A DNA stretch of 23,097 nucleotides from JAEDES01 sp964470055 (GTDB lineage: Bacteria > Bacillota_I > Bacilli_A > RF39 > UBA660). Below are positions 14,334 to 20,589 of the stretch, piece by piece. How positions within the stretch are numbered: position 1 is the stretch's first letter; every line of letters starts with the position of its first letter. The translations under genes were made by a program, and so were the position numbers. Location: positions 1 to 23,097 of the forward strand of contig CAYXZZ010000020.1 in assembly GCA_964470055.1 (NCBI GenBank). The letters run 5' to 3'. The notes beneath the pieces were generated by a model. It did not search any database, was not told where the DNA came from, and saw only the letters and a program-made list of their open reading frames with translations.

Positions 14334-15329
14334 ATGATCTCAAATGATATAGGTATAGACCTTGGAACTTCAAATGTTCTAATATATATAAAGAAAAAAG
14401 GAATTGTCCTAAATGAGCCAAGTATAGTCGCAATCGAAAAAGATACCAAAAAAGTTCTTGCTGTAGGTAATGAAGCCAATGAAATGTTAGGTAGAACGCC
14501 AGGGAAAGTTCAAACAATTAGACCAATGAAAGATGGTGTAATTGCTGATCTTGAAATAACTGAAATTATGTTAAATGAGTTTATCAAGAAAATTCAAGCC
14601 AGAAAACTTTTTACTAAACCCCAAGTATTAATCTGCTGCCCTACTAATATTAGTCCAATTGAAAAAGAAACTATAAAAGAAGCCGCAGAACATACTGGAG
14701 CAAGAAAAGTATACATTGAGGAAGAACCTAAAATGGCTGCTCTAGGAGCCGGGATGAATATTAAAGAACCAATGGCCAACATGGTAGTTGATATAGGTGG
14801 TGGTACAACAGATATAGCAGTCCTAGCTCTAAATGGAATAGTAACCGCTAATTCAATCAAAATAGCCGGAAACACATTTAATCAAGACTTAATTAACTAT
14901 ATCAAAAACAAATACAAACTTTTAATCGGAGAGCTTACTGTCGAAAAAATAAAAACAACATTTGCTAATGTCTACAATCCATCATCTAATAAAAAAATGG
15001 ATATAAAGGGTAGAGATTTAATTACTGGACTACCTAGTATAATTACAATTTCTCAAGATGAAACAAAAACTGCTCTCGAAGAAAGCATAACTGAAATTAT
15101 AAAGTCAATAATTAATGTATTAGAAGTAACTCCTCCAGAATTATCCGCAGATATTGTGGAAAAAGGAATAGTTTTAACTGGTGGCGGTTCTTTATTAACA
15201 GGATTATTAGACATAATTGAAGAAAAACTAAAAGTGCCAATTTTAATTGCAGAATCTCCTCTAACTTGTGTTGTAGAAGGAACAGGAATTTTATTAGATG
15301 AATTAAAAATGCTTGAAGAAGACCAATAA
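14334..15329 (+). CDS. MreB/Mbl-family bacterial actin
   Basis: A 331-aa actin-like ATPase that forms membrane-associated filaments and directs the cell-elongation machinery, keeping rod shape. ATP-site motifs are complete: phosphate-1 DIGIDLGTSN (5-14), phosphate-2 VVDIGGGTTDIAV, and adenosine GIVLTGGGSLLTGL. The GIVLNEPSIVAI and VLICCPTNI strands match the family. There is no mreC or mreD next to it, and it follows spoIIQ, which favours Mbl (B. subtilis: spoIIQ ... spoIIID-mbl) over MreB; sequence alone does not decide. Its transcript probably arises by read-through of the spoIIQ terminator or from a promoter I could not identify. Confidence 0.92.
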   Translation: MISNDIGIDLGTSNVLIYIKKKGIVLNEPSIVAIEKDTKKVLAVGNEANEMLGRTPGKVQTIRPMKDGVIADLEITEIMLNEFIKKIQARKLFTKPQVLICCPTNISPIEKETIKEAAEHTGARKVYIEEEPKMAALGAGMNIKEPMANMVVDIGGGTTDIAVLALNGIVTANSIKIAGNTFNQDLINYIKNKYKLLIGELTVEKIKTTFANVYNPSSNKKMDIKGRDLITGLPSIITISQDETKTALEESITEIIKSIINVLEVTPPELSADIVEKGIVLTGGGSLLTGLLDIIEEKLKVPILIAESPLTCVVEGTGILLDELKMLEEDQ

Positions 15330-15340
15330 TAGGTCTTTTT
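15319..15340 (+). terminator. Terminator of the mreB/mbl-type gene
   Basis: AAGACC (15319-15324) and GGTCTT (15332-15337) form a 6-bp stem with a 7-base loop, followed by T to 15340. The stop codon is in the loop. Confidence 0.7.
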
Positions 15341-15342
15341 AT

Positions 15343-15372
15343 TTGCTATTTCTAACTTAGTTGATATATAAT
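15343..15372 (+). promoter_or_regulatory. Promoter for the TagO/WecA-type gene
   Basis: TTGCTA (15343-15348), 18-base spacer, TATAAT (15367-15372). It lies directly after the upstream terminator and 25 bases before the gene. Confidence 0.5.
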
Positions 15373-15397
15373 TTTATTTAGAAAGAAGTTGAGATAT

Positions 15398-16549
15398 ATG
15401 AAAATGCAAATACTAGATGCAAGTAAAATAATTTTAGTCACATTCATCTGTTCTGCTATCATAATGGAAGTCATGAAGAAAATTGCTGTTCACATAGGCG
15501 CAATTGATATTCCAAGATCGGAAGAAGGAAACAGGCACATTCATAAGGAAGCAACTCCAAAACTTGGTGGAGTAGGAATTTTCTTAGCGTTCCTAATTGG
15601 ATACATGTTCTTTGGAGAACAAAGTGTTAGAATGAATTCAATTTTAATTGGCAGCTTTATCATGATTTTAACCGGAATTATAGATGATATAAAGCCAATC
15701 AAAGCCTCATACAAAATGCTAGGACACTTAATTGCTGCCTCTGTTATAGTCTTTTATGGAGGAATATTGCTAGAACAAATAACTGCTTTTGGTTATACGC
15801 TAAATTTCGGAATATTTGCTTATCCAATTACAATTTTATTTATAGTAGCCTGTGCTAATATAATAAATTTAATTGATGGAATAGATGGGTTAAGTGGTGG
15901 TATTTGTAGTATTTTTTATATAACAATTGCCATAATCGGCTTTTATCAAGGAAGATATGGAAGTCTAGTTATGTTACTGACATTAATAATGTTAGGGTCA
16001 ACACTGGGTTTCCTATTACATAATTTTAATCCAGCCAAGATTTTTGCTGGTGACTGTGCTACATTTATGGGATTTATTATTGCTATAATTACGCTTTTAG
16101 AATTTAAAGGGCCAGCATTAATATCATTCTTTGTTCCTATCACAATTCTAGGAATTCCAATATTAGATACACTATTTGCTATAATACGAAGACTGTTAAA
16201 GAAACAGCCACCATTCCAAGCCGACAAAGAACATCTCCATCACCAACTTCTCGGAATGAATTTTTCTCCAAAAACAACGGTATTAATTATATATGGAATA
16301 AATATTCTCTTTGCTGCCGCCTCAATTTTTTATACATTAAAAGACCCTATCATGGGAAAAATTTTATACATAATTATTTTCATCTTAGTCGTATGGTTTG
16401 TCTTCCACACCTCAATAATTTCTGATAAAAGTCAAAACGTCAGAAAGTCGATAAAGAAAACACTTCATTTAAATCCAGACAAACCAATTGTAGCCAACCT
16501 ATTTACAAAAAATACTAAAAAGACAAAAAACAAGAAAAAAAACCGCTAA
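15398..16549 (+). CDS. TagO/WecA-type undecaprenyl-phosphate N-acetylhexosamine-1-phosphate transferase
   Basis: A 383-aa polytopic membrane enzyme (about 10-11 helices) of glycosyltransferase family 4. Such enzymes transfer an N-acetylglucosamine-1-phosphate-type sugar from UDP to undecaprenyl phosphate on the cytoplasmic face. The aspartate motif GIIDDIKP (D96-D97), NLIDGIDGL (157-165), FAGDCATFMG (D219) and the HLHH histidine motif (279-282) are present. HLHHQLL rather than the MraY-type motif places it with WecA/TagO, which start teichoic acid or other glycan synthesis. The C-terminus is a highly basic Lys-rich tail. The frame opens at TTG 15389, but AGAAG (15384-15388) fits ATG 15398. 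No other teichoic-acid gene is nearby, so the end product is unknown. Confidence 0.88.
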   Translation: MKMQILDASKIILVTFICSAIIMEVMKKIAVHIGAIDIPRSEEGNRHIHKEATPKLGGVGIFLAFLIGYMFFGEQSVRMNSILIGSFIMILTGIIDDIKPIKASYKMLGHLIAASVIVFYGGILLEQITAFGYTLNFGIFAYPITILFIVACANIINLIDGIDGLSGGICSIFYITIAIIGFYQGRYGSLVMLLTLIMLGSTLGFLLHNFNPAKIFAGDCATFMGFIIAIITLLEFKGPALISFFVPITILGIPILDTLFAIIRRLLKKQPPFQADKEHLHHQLLGMNFSPKTTVLIIYGINILFAAASIFYTLKDPIMGKILYIIIFILVVWFVFHTSIISDKSQNVRKSIKKTLHLNPDKPIVANLFTKNTKKTKNKKKNR

Positions 16550-16580
16550 AAAGAACGTAAAAAGCCAAGACGTTCTTTTA
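16549..16580 (+). terminator. Terminator of the TagO/WecA-type gene
   Basis: AAAAGAACGT (16549-16558) and ACGTTCTTTT (16570-16579) form a perfect 10-bp stem with an 11-base loop. It separates the transferase from the agr genes. Confidence 0.8.
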
Positions 16581-16596
16581 ATTTATCCAAAAGCTG

Positions 16597-16605
16597 TGTT
16601 AAAAT
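16597..16605 (+). promoter_or_regulatory. Extended -10 candidate for agrA-agrC
   Basis: TGTTAAAAT (TG 16597-16598, TAAAAT 16600-16605), of the same extended type seen elsewhere here. There is no good -35. The start would be near 16613, with GCGGTGA at 16624-16630. Confidence 0.4.
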
Positions 16606-16638
16606 TAATAACATAAAATAGAGGCGGTGAGTGTGATA

Positions 16639-17376
16639 ATGTTAAAGTTTATAATTTGTGAAGATGAAAAAGTATTAGCCATGAAATATAGAAATGAAAT
16701 TGATAAATTCATGATGAAGTTCGATGATGATTATGAGTGTTATATATTTGACGGATATGGAAAAGCATGGCAAGATTTTGCCAGAGAAGATAATGGTGAT
16801 TTTAAAATTTATATTTTAGATATTAAGACGAATGAAGGTTCAGGTATAGATGCTGCAAGAATAATCAGAGAAGAGTTAGACGATTGGACTTCTATGATAA
16901 TAATGGTCACTTCCTTTAATGAATATAAATATGATGCCTTAAGCAAAAGATTAATGTTAATTGATTTTATAAATAAACTTGATAATTGTGAGAAACATCT
17001 TCAAGAAGCCTTGACTATTGCTATGAAAAATTACGAAAAAAGACCTAAAGTCCTAAGATATACATATAAAGGTGAAATCTACAATATAGAGTTCAAATAT
17101 ATAACTTATATTGAAAAGGAACAGGATGAGAAAAGATGTAAAGTTCATACAACGCTTGGAAGAGAAGAAACATATCCTGGCACAATAACAAAACTAATGA
17201 CAATTCTAGATAAAAGATTTATGAAAGTATCAAGAAATACAATAATTAATTTAGAACAAGTAAAAGGCTATATCTCCAAAAGTAATAAAATTGTCTTTAG
17301 AAACAATGAATCAACCGATTCTATCGCAAGAGACAAAAAGAAAGGAATTATTAACTATGTTAGAGGTATTAGATGA
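16639..17376 (+). CDS. AgrA-like LytTR response regulator
   Basis: A 245-aa two-domain regulator. The receiver domain (1-125) has the acidic cluster CEDE (E8-D9), the phospho-acceptor Asp61 in YILDIKT, T91 and the conserved Lys in FINKL (K113). The LytTR DNA-binding domain (about 139-245) includes IEKEQDEKRCKVHT and the RFMKVSRNTIINLEQVKGY strand-turn, as in AgrA. MLKFIICEDE matches the AgrA N-terminus (MLKIFICEDD in staphylococci). GTG codons at 16627 and 16633 are in frame, but GCGGTGA fits ATG 16639. It should be phosphorylated by the AgrC-like kinase encoded next and bind paired direct repeats upstream of its targets. Its 3' end overlaps the kinase start by 20 bases. The stop is TGA, evidence for the standard code. 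Confidence 0.88.
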   Translation: MLKFIICEDEKVLAMKYRNEIDKFMMKFDDDYECYIFDGYGKAWQDFAREDNGDFKIYILDIKTNEGSGIDAARIIREELDDWTSMIIMVTSFNEYKYDALSKRLMLIDFINKLDNCEKHLQEALTIAMKNYEKRPKVLRYTYKGEIYNIEFKYITYIEKEQDEKRCKVHTTLGREETYPGTITKLMTILDKRFMKVSRNTIINLEQVKGYISKSNKIVFRNNESTDSIARDKKKGIINYVRGIR

Positions 17377-18649
17377 TGTAATATGTTCTACAATAATGGT
17401 ACTTACAGGAATTTATGTAGTGCGGAGAATTTTAAATAATAAAGATAAAAATATCTTTCCAATTTTATTTTCAATAACAACATTTGTCGTCACATCAATA
17501 GTTTTACATCCAGTTCAGTATATGCCAATCTATACAATTATAATTTTATTTCTTAATATAATCATTTATAAAAACCTTTTCAAAATAACTATTGAACAAG
17601 CAACTATTGCTTGTAGTATATTTATGGTAATGTTAATTGTGTCAGATATAGTAGTAACAACTGTATTAAGACAGTTTTACACACAAGAGATAATTAGAAC
17701 AGATCCTCTTATTTCAATAATGGCCAATTTATCAATTGGAATTTTATGCACTGAAATTATAGATACAAAGTTTATTCAAGAAAAGGTACGTAAGTTTTAT
17801 GATACTATAAAAAATAAAAAAGTAATTCTTAATATAGTGTTTTTACTATTGTTAACAATAGGATTTTGCTACATCGTATACAATATAAGTACCAATCCAA
17901 TAAATAAGGCTAACTATGTAGCAAATTTAATTATTATGGTCGTCTTTGTGGTTATTGCATACATTTATATCGAAAGCAAAAATAGTTACAAGCAACTAAG
18001 TGATGAATATGATACTTTATTTACCTATGTTCAGAATTTTGAAGATTGGATAGAAAAAGAACAATTAAATCGTCACGAATATAAAAATCAACTAGCGGTT
18101 ATAAGCGGTATCGCTAAAGACAAGAAAGTAAAAGATAAAATCAATGGCATATTAGAAGATAATATTAATATTGCGGGAGATGTTGTCCACAAATTAAAAG
18201 AACTTCCAAAAGGCGGTTTGAAAGGTCTTATGTATTATAAGGTCGCTATTGCTCAGAAGAACAAACTAAAAGTAGAAGTAGATGTTAGTATCAAAAACAA
18301 AAATATTTTAAATGATTTAACTGAAGAGAAAATGAAAATTATTTGTAAATTAATTGGTATATATTTTGATAACGCCATTGAAGCAGCAATAGAAACGAAA
18401 AAGAAAGTTGTCTCTTTAGAAGTATATGATCTTAAAAGCAGTCTAAATATAGTTATCTCAAATACCTTTGTAAAAAGTGATAACTTTTCTAAAAGAAATG
18501 AACGTGGCATCACAACTAAAGGAGAAGGTCACGGAAATGGACTATATTATGCTAATAATTTATTATCTAAAAATAAATGGTTAGATTCCAAACAAGAAGT
18601 AGTTGACAATTATTATATTCAAACCCTTACAATAAAAAAGCTAGACTAA
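17357..18649 (+). CDS. AgrC-like peptide-sensing histidine kinase
   Basis: A 430-aa sensor kinase. Residues 1-206 contain six or seven hydrophobic segments (about 6-25, 35-50, 56-75, 80-105, 118-134, 155-178, 186-206), the usual peptide-sensing membrane module. A coiled-coil linker follows (208-238). The H-box is RHEYKNQL with H240, the AgrC-type HxYxN form, and the GHKL ATPase domain has an N-box IYFDNAIEA (N339) and a G-box GHGNGLY (391-397). The frame is open from 17291 inside agrA, but ATG 17357 begins the hydrophobic domain and has AAAGGAA upstream. It overlaps agrA by 20 bases. The order agrA-agrC is the reverse of staphylococcal agrBDCA. Confidence 0.87.
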   Translation: MLEVLDDVICSTIMVLTGIYVVRRILNNKDKNIFPILFSITTFVVTSIVLHPVQYMPIYTIIILFLNIIIYKNLFKITIEQATIACSIFMVMLIVSDIVVTTVLRQFYTQEIIRTDPLISIMANLSIGILCTEIIDTKFIQEKVRKFYDTIKNKKVILNIVFLLLLTIGFCYIVYNISTNPINKANYVANLIIMVVFVVIAYIYIESKNSYKQLSDEYDTLFTYVQNFEDWIEKEQLNRHEYKNQLAVISGIAKDKKVKDKINGILEDNINIAGDVVHKLKELPKGGLKGLMYYKVAIAQKNKLKVEVDVSIKNKNILNDLTEEKMKIICKLIGIYFDNAIEAAIETKKKVVSLEVYDLKSSLNIVISNTFVKSDNFSKRNERGITTKGEGHGNGLYYANNLLSKNKWLDSKQEVVDNYYIQTLTIKKLD

Positions 18650-18664
18650 TTAAAGTCTAGTTTT
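18637..18664. terminator. Bidirectional terminator shared by agrC and agrD
   Basis: CTAGACT (18641-18647) and AGTCTAG (18654-18660) form a perfect stem that extends through A-T and G-U pairs to 18637/18664. On the plus strand TTTT follows; on the minus strand CTTTTTTATT follows. It includes the agrC stop and ends one base before the agrD stop. Confidence 0.8.
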
Positions 18665-18665
18665 C

Positions 18666-18785
18666 TTAATCGTTAAATAGTCCGCAAGAATCAGGTTCGT
18701 CGCTTAAAACCCAATAGCATCCCATACTAGCAGCTCCAGTTACTAATAAAGCAACAGCTGCTAAAATACTAGCTAATTTTTTCAT
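18666..18785 (-). CDS. agrD: AgrD-like autoinducing peptide precursor
   Basis: A 39-aa precursor. Residues 1-22 (MKKLASILAAVALLVTGAAS, then MG) form an amphipathic, hydrophobic leader. The core is Cys23-Tyr-Trp-Val-Leu-Ser28. Then comes the acidic tail DEPDSCGLFND, whose DEP matches the DEPEVP that follows the staphylococcal autoinducing peptide. The clostridial AgrD core (CLWFT) has the same Cys-x-Trp-aliphatic layout. The expected product is a Cys-based thiolactone ring of five (CYWVL) or six (CYWVLS) residues with a short N-terminal exocyclic tail. A second Cys, C34, lies in the tail. The Shine-Dalgarno AAGGAGGT is consensus. agrB ends 51 bases upstream on the same strand; the gap contains the 15-base palindrome AATACAATTTGTATT (18812-18826). 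Confidence 0.87.
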   Translation of the reverse strand: MKKLASILAAVALLVTGAASMGCYWVLSDEPDSCGLFND

Positions 18786-18836
18786 TTTGGTACCTCCTTA
18801 TTTATTACTAAAATACAATTTGTATTAAAGCCAAAA

Positions 18837-19424
18837 TTATTTTTTATAGTTATTGTAAGGCTGTCTAAACAAAGCATAAGTTAACGGGCATATCATAATA
18901 ACTTCAATGATTAAAGCGCTAAGTAATAATGCGGTTACATAATTATTATTAAGTACAAAGATAATTAATGAAAAAGCAATTCCTACTCCTAAAGTTAAAA
19001 TCTTTCTAATAATACGTTTCTTTTTATCCTTAAAAGGTCTTTTTACAGTATCTGCTGGAGCAAAAAGTAAATAATTAATTAAACAGAATCCAGCAATACC
19101 AAGTGAAGTATTAGTAGATATTTCTATATTTAAAAATAGATAAGGTATTAATATAAAATTAATTAAGGATAAAATTAAACACTCAGAACTTTTTTCAGCA
19201 TGAAATCCAAAACCAAAGTATCGAATTATATTAAATAAAACTAAAACTATAACTACTTCTTTAAATATTCCAATTGCACACGCCACTAACAGAATAATTA
19301 CAAGTTTAGTAATTGTTAAGTAAATTCCCTCTAACCCATACTTTAATTTCATTAGGTCCCTTTCCGAATAATTATTATATTTCTGCAAAAAGCCTAAAGT
19401 CGAATTTAAAAATTGCTCTTTCAT
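18837..19424 (-). CDS. agrB: AgrB-like AgrD-processing membrane cysteine peptidase
   Basis: A 195-aa integral membrane protein with about five or six hydrophobic segments. AgrB cleaves the AgrD C-terminal tail and helps form the thiolactone. The catalytic pair is His75 and Cys82 in RYFGFGFHAEKSSEC, with the same seven-residue spacing as H77/C84 of S. aureus AgrB. The later APADTVKRPF motif (122-131) is also typical of the family. The frame is open from TTG 19445, but AAGGTGA (19433-19439, minus strand) is spaced for the ATG at 19424, giving MKEQFLN. It is convergent with the agrA-agrC homologues and divergent from csp. agrD follows on the same transcript. Confidence 0.9.
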   Translation of the reverse strand: MKEQFLNSTLGFLQKYNNYSERDLMKLKYGLEGIYLTITKLVIILLVACAIGIFKEVVIVLVLFNIIRYFGFGFHAEKSSECLILSLINFILIPYLFLNIEISTNTSLGIAGFCLINYLLFAPADTVKRPFKDKKKRIIRKILTLGVGIAFSLIIFVLNNNYVTALLLSALIIEVIMICPLTYALFRQPYNNYKK

Positions 19425-19447
19425 TTTTCTCATCACCTTACACAAAG

Positions 19448-19491
19448 TATTATAGAATAAAAAATATAAATATATTTTTTATTCTATAATA
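19448..19491. repeat. Perfect 44-bp AT-rich palindrome upstream of agrB
   Basis: Two 21-base arms (19448-19468 and 19471-19491) are exact reverse complements around AA at 19469-19470. The left arm starts TATTATAGAATAAAAAATAT. It contains only two G/C base pairs (G19455 and C19484) and carries a TATAAT on each strand. It lies between divergent agrB and csp, so a shared terminator role is not expected. The predicted agrB start falls near its centre. Confidence 0.9.
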
Positions 19492-19509
19492 TGCATTAAA
19501 CTCGATCAA
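19481..19509 (-). promoter_or_regulatory. Candidate promoter for agrB-agrD
   Basis: On the minus strand TTGATC (19509-19504), a 17-base spacer and TAGAAT (19486-19481). The -10 lies in one arm of the 44-bp palindrome. Weak -10 and -35 hexamers would suit an activated promoter. Confidence 0.5.
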
Positions 19510-19540
19510 AAAAGATTTGATTTGACACAATTTGTCGAAA

Positions 19541-19572
19541 ACGTGCAAATGGAGAACAAAAAATGTGCAATT
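19541..19572. promoter_or_regulatory. Candidate AgrA-type direct repeats
   Basis: ACGTGCAAAT (19541-19550) and ATGTGCAATT (19563-19572) match at 8 of 10 positions and are 22 bases apart, two helical turns, as for LytTR regulators. They lie upstream of the agrB -35. A third element, AATTGCA at 19579-19585, is inverted relative to the second. Confidence 0.4.
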
Positions 19573-19604
19573 CACGGAAATTGCAAACTTTTTTCTTTAT
19601 ATTT

Positions 19605-19613
19605 TGGTAAACT
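19605..19613 (+). promoter_or_regulatory. Weak extended -10 candidate for csp
   Basis: TGGTAAACT (TG 19605-19606, TAAACT 19608-19613) would start transcription near 19621, about 46 bases before csp. A second candidate, TGGTAGAAT at 19641-19649, is too close to the Shine-Dalgarno. Neither has a good -35. Confidence 0.3.
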
Positions 19614-19666
19614 TAATATCGCCACAGAAAAATAAACAATTGGTAGAATGAGAGGTGCTAGAAGTG

Positions 19667-19885
19667 ATGATTGGTCGCGTGAAATGGTTCAATAACGATA
19701 AGGGTTATGGATTTATCGATTTCAAAGAGAATGAAGATATATTCGTACACTACTCCGCTATTGAGGTAGAGGGATATAAGACTCTATCAGAAGGTCAACT
19801 AGTTGAATTCAAATTAATTGAAACCAGTAAAGGTTATCAAGCAATTAATGTTCGACTAGTAAAAGAAACTGCTAATATAATTTAG
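19667..19885 (+). CDS. csp: Cold-shock domain protein
   Basis: A 72-aa single cold-shock (OB-fold) domain that binds single-stranded RNA/DNA and acts as an RNA chaperone. MIGRVKWFNNDKGYGFI carries RNP1 (KGYGFI) and DIFVHYSAI is RNP2. The C-terminal GYQAINVRLV matches the family 'GPQA.NV'. The frame opens at GTG 19655, but GAGAGGTG (19650-19657) suits ATG 19667 (or GTG 19664). The tail KETANII beyond the domain is slightly longer than in typical Csp of 65-70 aa. It has its own strong terminator and is followed by hpf. Confidence 0.93.
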   Translation: MIGRVKWFNNDKGYGFIDFKENEDIFVHYSAIEVEGYKTLSEGQLVEFKLIETSKGYQAINVRLVKETANII

Positions 19886-19897
19886 TAGTTTTTTTTT
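19866..19897 (+). terminator. Terminator of csp
   Basis: AAACTGCTAA (19866-19875) and TTAGTAGTTT (19882-19891) form a 10-bp stem with one G-U pair around TATAAT, followed by a run of T to 19897. Confidence 0.85.
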
Positions 19898-19905
19898 CTA
19901 ATATA

Positions 19906-19914
19906 TGCTATACT
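19906..19914 (+). promoter_or_regulatory. Extended -10 promoter for hpf
   Basis: TGCTATACT (19906-19914) is identical to the extended -10 of rpmE. It immediately follows the csp terminator, and the -35 region is the T-run. The start near 19921 leaves a short leader with AAAGGAGG. Confidence 0.55.
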
Positions 19915-19937
19915 TAAGTCGTAAAGGAGGCGATAGT

Positions 19938-20471
19938 ATGGATATTAAAATTCGTGGTGATAAAATCAAAATTACTGATGCTATGAGCGATTACATTAAT
20001 GAGAAACTAGGAAAGTTAGAAAAATATCTAGAAAATAGCGATACAGTTCGCGCAAACGTGATAGTAAAAGTAAAAAATCATGAACAACGTGTAGAAATTA
20101 CCATACCGTTAAAAACATTTATTTTAAGATCTGAGGAAACACAAGATGATTTTTATGCAGCAGTTGATAAAACTATTGACAAACTAGAAAGGCAAATTCG
20201 TAAAAATAAAACAAGAATTATGTCAAAACAAACAAAAACATCATATGACTTTGTTTTACCAGAACTTGAATCAGAAGATGAAGACGTTTCTGATACAAAG
20301 ATATTGAAAAGAAAGAAAGTTGAAGTAAAACCTATGAACGAAGAAGAAGCAATTCTTCAAATGGAATTATTAGGACATCAATTTTATATGTATAAAGATA
20401 GTGATACTAATAAAACAGCCGTTGTATACAAACGTAATGATGGCAATTATGGTGTTATTGAATCAGAATAA
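19938..20471 (+). CDS. hpf: Ribosome hibernation promoting factor, long form
   Basis: A 177-aa long-form HPF. The N-terminal domain (about 1-100; MDIKIRGDKIKITDAMSDYINEKL, then AVDKTIDKLERQIRK) binds in the tRNA/mRNA channel of the 30S subunit. After a flexible acidic linker, the C-terminal domain (KPMNEEEAILQMELLGHQFYMY ... VVYKRNDGNYGVI) dimerises to make 100S ribosomes. The frame is open from ATG 19905, but AAAGGAGG (19923-19930) selects ATG 19938. Adjacency to secA is conserved across Firmicutes. Confidence 0.95.
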   Translation: MDIKIRGDKIKITDAMSDYINEKLGKLEKYLENSDTVRANVIVKVKNHEQRVEITIPLKTFILRSEETQDDFYAAVDKTIDKLERQIRKNKTRIMSKQTKTSYDFVLPELESEDEDVSDTKILKRKKVEVKPMNEEEAILQMELLGHQFYMYKDSDTNKTAVVYKRNDGNYGVIESE

Positions 20472-20477
20472 TCTATT

Positions 20478-20502
20478 AAGGTACTCATTGAGGTGCCTTT
20501 TT
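20478..20502 (+). terminator. Terminator of hpf
   Basis: AAGGTAC (20478-20484) and GTGCCTT (20493-20499) form a 7-bp stem with one G-U pair and an 8-base loop, followed by TTTTT. Confidence 0.75.
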
Positions 20503-20557
20503 CTATGTACTTCATTGATATATAAAGTAATAAATGCTTTTCATCCGTAATATTTTT

Positions 20558-20566
20558 TGATAAAAT
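20558..20566 (+). promoter_or_regulatory. Extended -10 promoter for secA
   Basis: TGATAAAAT (TG 20558-20559, TAAAAT 20561-20566). The -35 position reads TTTTCA, a partial match. The predicted start near 20574 leaves about 16 bases to the ATG, with GGAGATGAT. Confidence 0.5.
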
Positions 20567-20589
20567 AATATGATGAAGGAGATGATAGA

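Noticed and set aside
17291..17356. Upstream extension of the agrC homologue inside agrA
   Set aside because: The in-frame extension is hydrophilic, overlaps agrA by 86 bases and lacks a better ribosome site. The membrane domain starts at ATG 17357.
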